Shown here: positions 44,372-54,342 of the stretch, in pieces | Numbering within the stretch: the stretch's first letter is position 1 | Layout of the letters: the number at the start of each line of letters is the position of its first letter | DNA from: JAEUMD01 sp050250815 | GTDB taxonomy: Bacteria > Pseudomonadota > Alphaproteobacteria > Rhizobiales > Hyphomicrobiaceae | Reading direction: 5' to 3' | DNA: 64,000 nt | Assembly (NCBI GenBank): GCA_050250815.1 | Contig: JBFWNY010000002.1 | Location: 127,486-191,485 of the forward strand | Translations under genes and position numbers: made by a program | Notes under the pieces: generated by a model | Told to the model about the DNA's origin: nothing | What the model saw: the letters and a program-made list of their open reading frames with translations, nothing else | Databases searched by the model: none

Positions 44372-45586
44372 CTATTTCTTCTTGAGCAGCAAGTCCTTGG
44401 CGGCGTTGAGCTGCTTGGACTTCAGTTCGTGCAGCTTCCTCTCGGTGTCGTTCTTTGCCTTGTCGGGGTGCCAGGCCTGGATCATCGCTTTGTAGATCTT
44501 GTCGATCATCTCGGGCGGCGTGTCCGGCGTCACGTTGAGGAGCTTGCAGGCTTCCGCGACCGTAGTCGGCAATTCATCCTCATCCGGCTTCGGTTCCTCG
44601 GACTTGGTCTCGTGCCGTTCTTCTTGCTGGCGTTGCGAAGCCTGCTCCTCCTCGTGCGCGTAGGATCGCGCGCGCTCCGAACTCTCCGATGATGACCTGA
44701 ATCCATCCTCGCGGAATCCGTCGTCCCGGAAGCTCGCGCCGTAATCCGCGCGGTCGCCTCCCATCTGGGCTCGGGCGGAAGCCACGTCTTCGCGCAGCGC
44801 CTCCCGGTTCTTTCGCTGCACGTAGTAGAACGTTCCGGCGGCCGCGAGCATGGCGACGAGGATTGTGCCAAGCCACGAGCCGCCGCTCCCCTGCTGCCCC
44901 GCCTGCGGCATTGGCCCCGACATGCCCTGAGGTTGGCCGACAGCCGGCCTCGTCGCCGCCGCTGCGGGCGTTGCCGCCACCTTCACGATCCGCGCGCCAC
45001 GCGGCAGCGGTGCGTGATTTTCAGGGTAGGATGCCCATACCGGCTCATCGCGTGTTTCGAACTGCGCACGCCAGCACTCCTCCACCATCTCGGTGACCCA
45101 ACGCTTCTGCGCCAGCATGTCGATCTCGCAGGCCATCGGCATGCGCTGATTGCGGCAGGTCTCGCGGATTTCATCATCGGGCGGTGGCCGTTGCACCTGT
45201 TTGGGCACCTGCTCGCAGCCCGCATCTTTGATCTTTACGGATTTGCGCTCGGTGCGTTCGAGCCGCATCAGCGTGTTGCCCTCGCGCTTGTAGCGGTCGG
45301 AGCGCTCCGCAGCGATGAAGAGGTCGATGCCGTCGCGTTCGCCACCGTCGCAGCGCACGCGGTAGTCGTAGACGCTCTGCCCGAGTGCCTGGCGGCTGTC
45401 GCCGTCCCAGCCGACGATCTTCAGCCGCTGTGTCGTGTTGAGCAGGGTGCCCTCACAGCCGCGGTTGGTTTCCAGCGCCATGTCGGCCCTGGCCGCGCTC
45501 GCCAGTGCGCACATCGCGGCGATCCAAAAAAGCGATATCGGTGCTCGGGATTTAAGCGCAATCCGCCCGCAGCTGTTCCTCTTCAT
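44372..45586 (-). CDS. Membrane-anchored J-domain protein
   Basis: A 404-residue protein with an unusual layout. An N-terminal signal-like segment (APISLFWIAAMCALASAARA) precedes a roughly 190-residue extracytoplasmic region with cysteines, then one membrane helix (GTILVAMLAAAGTFYYV) and a cytoplasmic tail. The tail ends in a J domain with the HPD motif (KAMIQAWHPDKAKND). J domains recruit and stimulate DnaK. The gene starts back to back with the next plus-strand gene. A link to conjugation machinery is inference from position. Confidence 0.8.
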   Translation of the reverse strand: MKRNSCGRIALKSRAPISLFWIAAMCALASAARADMALETNRGCEGTLLNTTQRLKIVGWDGDSRQALGQSVYDYRVRCDGGERDGIDLFIAAERSDRYKREGNTLMRLERTERKSVKIKDAGCEQVPKQVQRPPPDDEIRETCRNQRMPMACEIDMLAQKRWVTEMVEECWRAQFETRDEPVWASYPENHAPLPRGARIVKVAATPAAAATRPAVGQPQGMSGPMPQAGQQGSGGSWLGTILVAMLAAAGTFYYVQRKNREALREDVASARAQMGGDRADYGASFRDDGFREDGFRSSSESSERARSYAHEEEQASQRQQEERHETKSEEPKPDEDELPTTVAEACKLLNVTPDTPPEMIDKIYKAMIQAWHPDKAKNDTERKLHELKSKQLNAAKDLLLKKK

Positions 45587-45650
45587 GGTGTCCCTCGCCG
45601 CCGCTTGCGTTTATTATCAGCCAACGCAAGGTTACACCGATGGTGCACGC

Positions 45651-46190
45651 ATGGGCACGCGGCATTTCCGTCTGATCTTCAAGCGCAGCCAGTCCGAGAC
45701 GTCGCCGCCGACGTTCTCGCTGCTGGTGGCGGCCGACATGTCGCCGGCCTTCGTCACGGCCGCCCGCCACTACGGCCGCTGGAACGACATCGTCTATGCC
45801 GACCCCAAGCTCAAGGAGGCGCGCGACCTGCGCGCGGCCGAAGACGAAGCGCGCGCCAGGCAGCGCAAACGCGCCGGATCACGCCTGATCACGATGCTTG
45901 ATCGCCCCATGATCGGCTCGGCGTGGCTCACATACGAGATCACCCGGATTATCTGGCTGGGGCCTGTCAAGCTGGCGTGGTGGATCTGGTGCGCGGTGCG
46001 CACGCAGCGATCTCAGATCCTGCGACTACGCGAGCTTGAAACCGGCAAGGTGATCGCGGCCAATACGCTGACCGAGATCAAGGCGGCCGAGGAGGACATC
46101 ATCCGCTCCACAGGCGAGATCGAAGCCTATCTCAACGAGGCCGCCGCCTACGAGGGCCGCGCCTTCGAGCCCGAGCGCACGAGGACATGA
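45651..46190 (+). CDS. Helical protein upstream of the ATPase, unknown function
   Basis: About 179 residues from MGTRHFRLIFKRSQSE at 45651; an earlier ATG at 45585 is possible. It has one hydrophobic segment (WLTYEITRIIWLGPVKLAWW) and a long C-terminal helical coil (LRELETGKVIAANTLTEIKA). Its stop overlaps the next start by four bases (ATGA at 46187), so it is coupled to the ATPase gene and probably works with it. Confidence 0.65.
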   Translation: MGTRHFRLIFKRSQSETSPPTFSLLVAADMSPAFVTAARHYGRWNDIVYADPKLKEARDLRAAEDEARARQRKRAGSRLITMLDRPMIGSAWLTYEITRIIWLGPVKLAWWIWCAVRTQRSQILRLRELETGKVIAANTLTEIKAAEEDIIRSTGEIEAYLNEAAAYEGRAFEPERTRT

Positions 46191-48367
46191 TGGCGGGGCG
46201 GCTCTTCATAGATTTGTTGCTTGATCGTCTGATGAGCGGTGGCGTGCCGGCACCGAAGGGCGTGCGCATGGCGGGCTACAGCGGCGATGCAGACCGTGGC
46301 GAATTGAAGGGCCTCATTGATCACCATGCGCACACATGGGCGAGGTTCCGCTATGCCGGCCATGATGCGCAGATGCGATTGGCCGAGCGTATCGCAAGAG
46401 AAGCGTTGCGCCGCTCTGGTCATCCCGCCGCCGCCGTGATCGCAGGCGACTTGGCGAAATCCGCTCTCGCGCTGCTGCAGGCCGAACCCGCGTTCCATGC
46501 GTTTTCCTTAGGCGCCAAGATCGACGATCTTTCGCCCGTCATGGTCGCGCAGTTCATCGATGACCTGTCGCATCGCATGCGCGTGATCACTGACGAGGAG
46601 ACGCTGGGTGCTGCGATCGGCTTCGTCGAGGATCTGCTGGCCGGCGTGCTGGAGGCCCTGCCGTCCGACCTGCTCACCGTTTCTCCCAACGCGCATGCGC
46701 CGGTCCATGCCGATCTGCTGGAGCTGGCCGCCAAGCCGCACCGGCTGATGACCAATGCGCTGGCCCACGTCCTCGCCAATGATGCCATCCAGCAGCGCGG
46801 CCTCTTTGCCGATCTCTCGCGCCAGCTCTATCGCAATCTGCTGAAGGCCTCCGGTGTCGCCGTCGATCCCGAACGACCGTTGCTCTCTCACGACCTGAAG
46901 AATGCGATCCTGCCCCGCGACCGTCCGCGCGAACTCGCCTCCGAGCTGGCGGATGAGTATTTCGCAAGGACGCCGCTGCGTTCCCTGCTTGCGGCTTCCG
47001 TCCCCTTCGCGATTCCCGAGGAGGTGCGCTTCGAGCACACGCACATTCTGGCCGGCACCGGTCACGGCAAGACGCAGGCCTTGCAGCACTTCATCGCCGC
47101 TGATCTTCTCCGCCCGGCGACGCAAGTCCCCTCGATGGTCATCATCGACAGTCAGGGCGACATGATCCGGAAATTGAGCCACCTCAAGATCTTCGATCCG
47201 ACCGTACCCGGTTCGCTCGCCGACCGACTGTTGATCGTCGATCCCTCCGACGTTGCCTTCGCGCCCGCCCTCAATCTCTTCGATGTGCAATCCAGCCGCG
47301 CCGGCCAGTATGACCAGAAGGAGCGCGAGCAGGTTCAGGCCGGCGTCATCGAGATCTACGACTACATCTTCGCCGGCCTGCTTGGTGCTGAACTTAGTCA
47401 GAAGCAGAGCGTCGTGTTCCGCTTTCTCGCCGAACTGATGCTGGCGATCCCCGGCGCCACCGTTCACACGCTGCGCGAGGCGCTGGAGGATGCCAACCCC
47501 GACATGTCGGCGGTGGCCAGGCTCTCGCCCACCTCGCGCGCCTTTTTCGAGAAGCAGTTCTTCTCCACCTCCTACAAGGCGACCCGCGAGCAGATCCTGC
47601 GCCGCCTTTATGGCCTGCTGCAGAACCCCTCATTCGAGCGCATGTTCGCACACAAGCGCAATCGCCTCGATCTGTTTAAGGTGCTGAATGCCGGTGGCAT
47701 CGTGCTCGTCAACACCGCAAAGGATTTCCTCAAATCCGATGGCTCGTCCATGTTCGGCCGCTACATCATCGCGCTGACGCTGAAAGCCGTGTTTGAGCGC
47801 GCGGCCATCGATGAGAAAGAGCGCCGCCACACCTTCCTGTGGATCGACGAGGCTGCGGAGTATTTCGACGACAACATCGAGGACCTGTTGACGCAGGCGC
47901 GCAAGTACAAGCTCGGCGTCGTGATGGCACACCAGAACCTGAACCAGCTCAATGCCAATCTCAAGGCGAGCCTGATGAGCAATGCTGCAACGCGCCTGTT
48001 CGGTGGCTCGGCCGCCGATGCGCGCGTGTTGGCACCCGAGATGCGTTCCAATCCCGACTTCCTGATCGAGATGTCCAAGCTCAAGGACGAGACCCAGTTC
48101 GCCGCCTACGTGCGCAACCTGACGCCGCGCGCGATCCGTCTCACCGTGCCGTTCGGGACGGTGGAGGGTATGGAGGAAATGACGGAGAAGAGCTTCGAAA
48201 TCCTGCGCGAAGCCAGCCGTCGTCGCGTGTCGGCGGCTTATGGGCAGGCGGATGCAAGTGCTGGCGGGAGCGACAAGGACACTCCGCCTCCTGGCGCCGC
48301 CGGCTCTGCAAACGACGACAACCAGCCAGCCTCCCCCGACGACAGCCACTTCGAGCCGTATGAGTAA
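46187..48367 (+). CDS. VirD4/TraD-like type IV ATPase (long form)
   Basis: A 726-residue P-loop ATPase. After an unassigned N-terminal region of about 280 residues come Walker A GTGHGKTQ (about 289-296), VIIDSQGDMIRKL, Walker B-like FLWIDEAAEYFDDN (about 549) and TQARKYKLGVVMAHQNLNQL. The second half is closely patterned like the 442-residue ATPase at 36183, so the two are paralogues in one region. It is a candidate coupling protein for DNA transfer. Confidence 0.87.
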   Translation: MMAGRLFIDLLLDRLMSGGVPAPKGVRMAGYSGDADRGELKGLIDHHAHTWARFRYAGHDAQMRLAERIAREALRRSGHPAAAVIAGDLAKSALALLQAEPAFHAFSLGAKIDDLSPVMVAQFIDDLSHRMRVITDEETLGAAIGFVEDLLAGVLEALPSDLLTVSPNAHAPVHADLLELAAKPHRLMTNALAHVLANDAIQQRGLFADLSRQLYRNLLKASGVAVDPERPLLSHDLKNAILPRDRPRELASELADEYFARTPLRSLLAASVPFAIPEEVRFEHTHILAGTGHGKTQALQHFIAADLLRPATQVPSMVIIDSQGDMIRKLSHLKIFDPTVPGSLADRLLIVDPSDVAFAPALNLFDVQSSRAGQYDQKEREQVQAGVIEIYDYIFAGLLGAELSQKQSVVFRFLAELMLAIPGATVHTLREALEDANPDMSAVARLSPTSRAFFEKQFFSTSYKATREQILRRLYGLLQNPSFERMFAHKRNRLDLFKVLNAGGIVLVNTAKDFLKSDGSSMFGRYIIALTLKAVFERAAIDEKERRHTFLWIDEAAEYFDDNIEDLLTQARKYKLGVVMAHQNLNQLNANLKASLMSNAATRLFGGSAADARVLAPEMRSNPDFLIEMSKLKDETQFAAYVRNLTPRAIRLTVPFGTVEGMEEMTEKSFEILREASRRRVSAAYGQADASAGGSDKDTPPPGAAGSANDDNQPASPDDSHFEPYE

Positions 48368-48533
48368 TGGGCCGCCAACCATGTCCGCAGCACCTCAAGT
48401 CTCTGCCACAGGCCGACTTTCCCCCCTAGGCCAACAGCGTACATCAAAGCAACCTGGAATTGGAATTGCGCTTGCCCGGTGGGCAGCGTATTTGGCGAGT
48501 GCACACCTTTGGTCTGTTTGTAGAGGAAGAACG

Positions 48534-48911
48534 ATGGACTTGAAGAAGGGCTTCCTGATTTTGGCCTTTGCTATGGTTTCGGTGATCGCGCTTCTTTACG
48601 GCATCGATCCTCGGTGGTTCGTCAGAACCTTCTTCAATGTCGCAGACCTGAGCGTAGACTTCGCGCACATCCTGAGAGCTGTGATGTGTCTCTATCTTGC
48701 ACTGGGTGCGTTCTGGCTCTTCTGCGCCTTAGCGGATTTTCACAAGAACACGGCAATCTTGACGACGATTGTGTTTGCGGGTGGACTTGTCGTCGGACGG
48801 CTGCTGAGCTTTGCCGTCGATGGTTTCCCTTCCCCTCTATTGATTTTCTACGCCGTATTGGAAAGCGCAGTCATTCCCCTGGCGTGGTGGATCTACAAAT
48901 GGCCAAACTGA
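48534..48911 (+). CDS. DUF4345-like membrane protein
   Basis: A 125-residue protein starting at 48534 (MDLKKGFLILAFAMVSVIAL) with four hydrophobic segments. The pattern of a short first helix, YGIDPRWF, RAVMCLYLALGAFW and SFAVDGFPSPLLIFYAVLES is typical of the small DUF4345 membrane family. The function is unknown. Confidence 0.7.
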   Translation: MDLKKGFLILAFAMVSVIALLYGIDPRWFVRTFFNVADLSVDFAHILRAVMCLYLALGAFWLFCALADFHKNTAILTTIVFAGGLVVGRLLSFAVDGFPSPLLIFYAVLESAVIPLAWWIYKWPN

Positions 48912-49059
48912 TTAGATGTCCGCTCCGGGTCTTGGTCGTGTGAAAACGCGCTTCCGCCGTTCCCCATGATCGCCGTTCGCATGGATCTTGGCACAACCGG
49001 CCACCTGGGCATCTGTGGGCGTGCTCGACGGCATCTACTGGGCGCATATCGCGCTGCTG

Positions 49060-49190
49060 GCGCCGAGTGGACTGTATCAGGCCCTAATCGCCTGCATCAG
49101 CGGCCCGACGCCAATGATGTTCATCACCCGGGTCAGATTGTAGGCGATCTGTGTTTGGCGACGGTCGCGGTGATCCGACAGCCTCCATCG
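49060..49190 (-). pseudogene. IS1182-family transposase C-terminal relic
   Basis: The minus strand translates to RRQTQIAYNLTRVMNIIGVG and a short tail, the C-terminal end of an IS1182-type transposase. It matches the end of the decayed copy at 56874-58264. A GGGTCTTGG..GTGTGAAAAC string at about 48930 also resembles one at 56710. Only the end survives. Confidence 0.65.
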
Positions 49191-49355
49191 TGAGCCCGAC
49201 GTGATGGGACATCCCTGAAATTTTCGTGGCAGGAAAGACACGCAACGAGCACCAACGGCTTTAGGACGTAATCTTGCGTATTGCTCAGTTCTGATTCCAC
49301 TCCCACGATCTCGGCATGCGTTGAATCCCGCTTTTTTCGGAGGGACCCTTCTTCC

Positions 49356-49724
49356 GTGGGCTTAGCATTTCGTCATTTGTTGCTGTGTGCGCTCCTGGTA
49401 CGCGCGCTCGTGCCGGCGGGCTTCATGCCCTCCGCGGCGGCAGATGGTCATGGCTTGACACTCGTCATCTGCAATGGGTCCGGCGAATTGCTTTCCGTGA
49501 CCCCGGATGATGGACAACAGGTCCCGTCTAAGTCGGAAGGGGGTTCGCACGAGCCCTGTGCCTTCGCGGGGCATGTCGCGCTAACGGCACCAGCATTCGA
49601 GGTCACCACACTTCTAAGCATGCCTGAGACCGAAGAGGGGCTCAACGCCGGCTCAGACGTTGTCCTTCCGCCGGCTCGTGCTGGGCCACCCCTGGGTTCA
49701 CGCGCGCCACCCAACCACTCCTGA
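49356..49724 (+). CDS. Exported DUF2946-like protein
   Basis: About 122 residues from a GTG start at 49356, which follows a GGAGG site. A signal-like segment (FRHLLLCALLVRALVPAGFM) is followed by a histidine- and cysteine-poor region with CNGSGELL and HEPCAFAGHVA. This is the pattern of DUF2946 (MerT-like metal accessory) proteins, which commonly precede TonB-dependent receptor genes, as here. Confidence 0.65.
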   Translation: MGLAFRHLLLCALLVRALVPAGFMPSAAADGHGLTLVICNGSGELLSVTPDDGQQVPSKSEGGSHEPCAFAGHVALTAPAFEVTTLLSMPETEEGLNAGSDVVLPPARAGPPLGSRAPPNHS

Positions 49725-49809
49725 TACGATCTCACAGTCGCGTCGCTCGCGAGAGCTGCGGCGCGTGCATTCCCATGCGCGGAACCAACGCGTTTCAGGA
49801 GCATTTCCG

Positions 49810-52233
49810 ATGTCCCGCAATTCTCTGCGGCAGGCCATGTCTTTCGCGCTTGCCTTGTCTGTTCCGCTCATCGCACTGGGTGCGGCGGCGCCAAGAGCCA
49901 GTGCACAGCAGTCACAAGCCCCCCCAGCAGCTCCGCCGCAGCCGGCGGCTGCGCCGACGCCCTCACCGAGCACAGCAATAGACAACAATATTCCCAGATT
50001 GCCTCCAATTGTGGTGATCCAGCCTCAACCTCCAGCGGCTGCGCCGGAGAGCAACGCCAAAAAGACCAAGGCCGTCGCCGAGCCTGACGACGCACTGCCG
50101 GCAAAGCCTGCAAAGAAAAGGGTCGTTACAAAAAAAAAGAAGAACCCGGTTTCGGTCGTTGAGGCGCAACCGGCGCCTGACGCCAATGCAAGTGACCAGC
50201 CGGCGCTGGGGAATGGAAATGCGAGCGCGTTGGCCAGCGGCAATCCAGCCGATCGCAGCGGCGCCCTCACAGTTGCCAATACGGCTGAGGCTCGCGCCGA
50301 GATTGAGCGGACAGCGGGCGGTGTGGAGATTGTTCCGGACACCGCCTTCAAGAACACACCCGCGAACACAGTCAAGGACGTTCTAGGCTCGGTTCCAGGC
50401 GTGACAATCCAGACGAGATGGGGGCCGGATGCCCGCCTGTCCATCCGCGGCTCCGGCTTGACCCGCAGCTACGGAAACCGCGGATTGAACATGTATATGG
50501 ACGGCCTCGCGATCAACACATCCGATGGTCTCTTTGACGTGTTCGAAATCGATCCAGCAGCCTATCGTTATGTCGAAGTTTTCAAGGGCGCAAATGCACT
50601 GCGCTATGGCTCGAACTCTCTTGGGGGAGCCGTCAACTTTGTTACACCGACAGGATACGATGCGTCGCCATTCGAGATGCGCGTTGATGCCGGTAGCTTT
50701 GGCTATGTGCGATCCCAGATGAGTTCGGGCCGTGTCAGCGGACCCTGGGACTACTTCGTCAGCCTGTCGGGCCAGCGCGAGGACGGATTCCGCGATCACA
50801 GCGCTCAGGACATCGAGCGCCTCAACGCCAATCTCGGTTACAGACTCTCGCCAGATGCAGAAACGCGCTTCTACGTAAATGCCAACAGGTGGCGTGGGGA
50901 ACTGCCCGGAGAAGTAACGAGGGCGTCTGCACTCAACACGCCGCGAGCAGCTGCATTCGATTTCTTGCTGCAAAATCAGCAACGCAACATCGATTCAATA
51001 CGCGTCGCGAACAAGACCACACTGCGGCTCGATGGCACTGTGGTCGAGTTGGGCATCTACGCGCACCAGCGCCACGTCGATCATCCGATCTTCCAGTACC
51101 TCGATTACACGGTTGCTGATTACGGCGGATTTGTACGTGCGACCAGTGAACGCATGATCGGCGGCTATCGCAACCGGACGACCACTGGAATAAATTTGCT
51201 GAATGGTGCGCTGGACTACCAGCAGTATATCAACAATCCCGGAGCGGTGAGGGGAGCGCTGACGTTCGATTCTCTGGACAGTTCGAAGAACCTTTCGGCG
51301 TATGCTGAGCACGCATTTTATCTGACGCCGGCGCTATCTCTCATAGCGGGCATACAATTCCAGCACACGGTCCGCGACCGAGAAGATCGCTTCCTGTCCG
51401 ATGGCGATCAATCTGGTCGTCGAACATTCGACATATGGAGCCCCAAGCTCGGCATCCTTTGGGATGTCGATCCCGCTTGGCAGATCTTTGCCAATGTCTC
51501 GCGCAGCGCCGAGGTGCCGACGTTCGACGTGAATACGTTCTCAACGCCGGCCACGTCTGTTGTCGAGGCCCAGACCGCTACCACCCTTGAAATAGGTACG
51601 CGCGGTCGTCGACCGGATTTCGTCTGGGACATCTCATTGTATCGTGCGGAAATTGACAATGAGCTGCAATGCTTGACCGCCGGCCTGTTTGCCGCCTGCA
51701 CGACGGTCAATGCCGACAAGACCGTGCATCAGGGCATTGAAGCAGGGTTGGGCGTTGCTATTGCCAAGTCCACGTTCGATCTCAATGACCGATTCTGGCT
51801 CAATCTAGTGTACAACTACAACGATTTCTTTTTCGACGGAGATGCCACTTGGGGCAACAACCGTCTACCGGGCGTTGCCCCGCACAACTTGAAGGCGGAA
51901 GTGCTCTACAAGCACCCGAACGGCTTCTATGCAGGCCCGAATGTCGAGTGGGTGCCTGAAGGCTTTTATTCGGACAATACGAATATCCTCAAGTCAAACC
52001 CGTATGCCCTGCTGAACCTCAGGATCGGCTATGATCAGGAAGTCGGCTGGTCGGGATACATCGAAGGCCGCAATCTCCTGGATAAGCGCTACATCTCCTC
52101 GACGATAACCATCGGAGATGGCAACCCCATTCCTATCGCACCGCCGTTCTTCACTCCGCTGCCCCTCTTCGGTGAATTGTATAATCCGGGCACGGGGATC
52201 TCGGTCTATGGCGGCCTGAGATATCGAATGTAG
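49810..52233 (+). CDS. TonB-dependent outer-membrane receptor
   Basis: About 807 residues from the start at 49810. A signal peptide (SFALALSVPLIALGAAA) is followed by a long proline/lysine-rich linker (residues 30-140). Then comes a TonB plug (VPGVTIQTRWGPDARLSIRG, MYMDGLAINTSDGLFDVF, LRYGSNSLGGAVNFVTP) and a 22-strand barrel ending in GISVYGGLRYRM with the terminal aromatic-type residue set. It imports a metal chelate such as a ferric siderophore. It is followed 59 bases later by a PepSY protein. Confidence 0.92.
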   Translation: MSRNSLRQAMSFALALSVPLIALGAAAPRASAQQSQAPPAAPPQPAAAPTPSPSTAIDNNIPRLPPIVVIQPQPPAAAPESNAKKTKAVAEPDDALPAKPAKKRVVTKKKKNPVSVVEAQPAPDANASDQPALGNGNASALASGNPADRSGALTVANTAEARAEIERTAGGVEIVPDTAFKNTPANTVKDVLGSVPGVTIQTRWGPDARLSIRGSGLTRSYGNRGLNMYMDGLAINTSDGLFDVFEIDPAAYRYVEVFKGANALRYGSNSLGGAVNFVTPTGYDASPFEMRVDAGSFGYVRSQMSSGRVSGPWDYFVSLSGQREDGFRDHSAQDIERLNANLGYRLSPDAETRFYVNANRWRGELPGEVTRASALNTPRAAAFDFLLQNQQRNIDSIRVANKTTLRLDGTVVELGIYAHQRHVDHPIFQYLDYTVADYGGFVRATSERMIGGYRNRTTTGINLLNGALDYQQYINNPGAVRGALTFDSLDSSKNLSAYAEHAFYLTPALSLIAGIQFQHTVRDREDRFLSDGDQSGRRTFDIWSPKLGILWDVDPAWQIFANVSRSAEVPTFDVNTFSTPATSVVEAQTATTLEIGTRGRRPDFVWDISLYRAEIDNELQCLTAGLFAACTTVNADKTVHQGIEAGLGVAIAKSTFDLNDRFWLNLVYNYNDFFFDGDATWGNNRLPGVAPHNLKAEVLYKHPNGFYAGPNVEWVPEGFYSDNTNILKSNPYALLNLRIGYDQEVGWSGYIEGRNLLDKRYISSTITIGDGNPIPIAPPFFTPLPLFGELYNPGTGISVYGGLRYRM

Positions 52234-52292
52234 TTGCACAATCGACGCAGCCCTGCGCCCTCGCATCCACTGGCAGATAGGTCATACTGACG

Positions 52293-53627
52293 ATGCACGA
52301 CCGGCATGTGGCTCTCTACCGCACCGTATGGCGCTGGCACTTCTATGCAGGACTGTTTGTCATCCCGTTCATATTGGTTCTAGCGGTATCTGGTTCGATC
52401 TATCTGTTCAAACCGCAAATTGAACGTTGGGAGGAGCGCGCTTATCAAGGAATGCCTGTCGAGGGTGCGGTCTCCGCCGACGTACAGCTAAAGGCAGTTC
52501 TTGACGCACTTTCCGGTGCGAATTTTCTAAGCTATCGCCTGCCTCAGAAGAACGGAGACGCGACTGCGATTACAGTCGCGTTGCCGGGAATAGCCAGCAC
52601 CGAATCGCGTCAGGTGTTCGTGTCTCCGCAAGGTCGCGTGCTCGGAAGCCTCGACCCGGAAGCCCGTCTGACGGCCATTGTCGCGCGCCTTCACGGGCAG
52701 CTTCTGCTGGGCCCGACAGGCAGCTGGCTCGTCGAACTGGCCGCATGCTGGGCGATCGTGATGCTTTTGACGGGCCTTTATCTCTGGTGGCCGCGCGAAC
52801 GCCGCCTCGCAGGAGTGCTTTGGCCACGACTGGGCAGCGGCGGTCGTGCCTTTTGGCGGGACCTGCATGCGGTAACTGGATTCTGGGTCTCGATGTTTGC
52901 ACTCATCCTGCTTGTCACAGGACTGCCCTGGGCTGCCGTTTGGGGCTCCGCATTCAGAGCTGTTAGAACCGAAATGGGTTGGATGAACGGTCCTCAAAGC
53001 TGGAGCATTGGCGGACGAGTATCAACTTCGGAGCAGCATGGTTCGCCCGCAGGAAATGCGCCACATATTGGAACATCGTTGGCCAAGGCCTTGCCGGTGA
53101 TGGTGGAAAAGGCTGCACATGAAACACTGGATTTTCCGGTCCTCGTCATTCCGCCAGGCGCTCCGCAGAGATTTGCTTCCCCCGTCGCGGCATGGACCAT
53201 CAAGTCTGAAACTCAAATTCGACCTCGACAAACGACCATCTTGTTTGATCCAGTTTCTCTTGAGCAAGTTTCGCGGGAGAACTTTTCTGATAGGCATCCG
53301 ATCGACCGGGCCGTCGGCTATGGAGTTGCCTGGCATGAGGGCCAGCTATTCGGCTGGCCCAATCAGTTGATCGGTCTCATCACCGCCACCTGTTTGATTG
53401 TGCTCGCTATGACCGGCTTTGTAATGTGGCGACTTCGAAAGCCCGTCGGCGCACTTGGGGCTCCCGCACCGCTACAGACACCGGTCCGGGCCCGGCATTT
53501 GGCCGTAATGCTTGTGATCTTGGCGGCTCTCTTACCACTGCTTGCGATGTCGCTCGTCGCCATAGGCCTATTCGAGCAGCTCATCGTGCGCCGAAATGCG
53601 AGGATCGCCAATTGGCTAGGCGCTTAA
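52293..53627 (+). CDS. PepSY-associated inner-membrane protein
   Basis: A 444-residue protein with four membrane segments: WHFYAGLFVIPFILVLAVSG, ELAACWAIVMLLTGLYLWW, GFWVSMFALILLVTGLPWA and a C-terminal pair. The PepSY_TM pattern (RTVWRWHFYAGL, LHGQLLLGPTGSWLVELA, VGYGVAWHEGQLFGWPNQ) is complete. These proteins are found next to TonB receptors and are thought to reduce ferric siderophores at the inner membrane. The two genes form one operon. Confidence 0.9.
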   Translation: MHDRHVALYRTVWRWHFYAGLFVIPFILVLAVSGSIYLFKPQIERWEERAYQGMPVEGAVSADVQLKAVLDALSGANFLSYRLPQKNGDATAITVALPGIASTESRQVFVSPQGRVLGSLDPEARLTAIVARLHGQLLLGPTGSWLVELAACWAIVMLLTGLYLWWPRERRLAGVLWPRLGSGGRAFWRDLHAVTGFWVSMFALILLVTGLPWAAVWGSAFRAVRTEMGWMNGPQSWSIGGRVSTSEQHGSPAGNAPHIGTSLAKALPVMVEKAAHETLDFPVLVIPPGAPQRFASPVAAWTIKSETQIRPRQTTILFDPVSLEQVSRENFSDRHPIDRAVGYGVAWHEGQLFGWPNQLIGLITATCLIVLAMTGFVMWRLRKPVGALGAPAPLQTPVRARHLAVMLVILAALLPLLAMSLVAIGLFEQLIVRRNARIANWLGA

Positions 53628-53881
53628 AGTTTCGGCAACCGCTGCCATGCGCGGCTTCCAAGAACTCGGAGACAGCCAACATCTTTCACCTGCAGTTCCC
53701 GTGACGACAATCGGCGCGGCGATCGCTCCGCGGAGCGATTCTCCGACGAGCTACAGTGTAGCAAGCATCAGAGGAAGCGCCAGGGCAGCGGACGAGCTGT
53801 CCACCGAAGGCCCTGAGGCACATACATTCGCACCGAAGAGGGTGGGCCAGACGGGGATCGAAAATTAGATGAGCCAGATTT

Positions 53882-54298
53882 TTGGTTGATTTCGATAACT
53901 TGCGACAAGTCGTGGTACCGCTTGCGCGCACCAAGACCGGCGACGAGCATCGCATTCCGCTCACGGCCGAGGCTCTGTGCGTGCTCGCCGCCGTTGACCG
54001 ACGGAGCGGGCAGACGCTGCTGCTCCCGTCGCCGACCGGCAAGCCGATGTCGGACGCGACGCTCGCGCGCTTCATGGAGCGGGACGGACTGGACGCGCGG
54101 CCGCACGGCTTCCGCGCCACGTTCCGCACCTGGGCGGAAGAGCAGACCAACGTGCCCTACGAGGTGAAGGAGACGATCCTCGGCCACAAGGTCGGAAGCA
54201 ACATCGAGCGCGCGTACCAGCGATCCGATCTGTTGGAGAAGCGAAGGGAGCTGCTGGAGAGGTGGGCAGGCGAACTGACTGGCGCGCCTGCCGAATGA
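53882..54298 (+). pseudogene. Tyrosine integrase C-terminal fragment
   Basis: The last 138 residues of a phage-type integrase. The catalytic C-terminal motifs are intact: RPHGFRATFRTWAEE (His-x-x-Arg-like), LGHKVGSN and ERAYQRSDLLEKRRE (Tyr). The N-terminal half, including the first catalytic arginine, is absent, and the first few residues are foreign to the family. It marks a former integration event. Confidence 0.75.
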
Positions 54299-54342
54299 GT
54301 CAGGCGCCAGACGCGACGGGCCAGGAACAGACATAAGTACAG

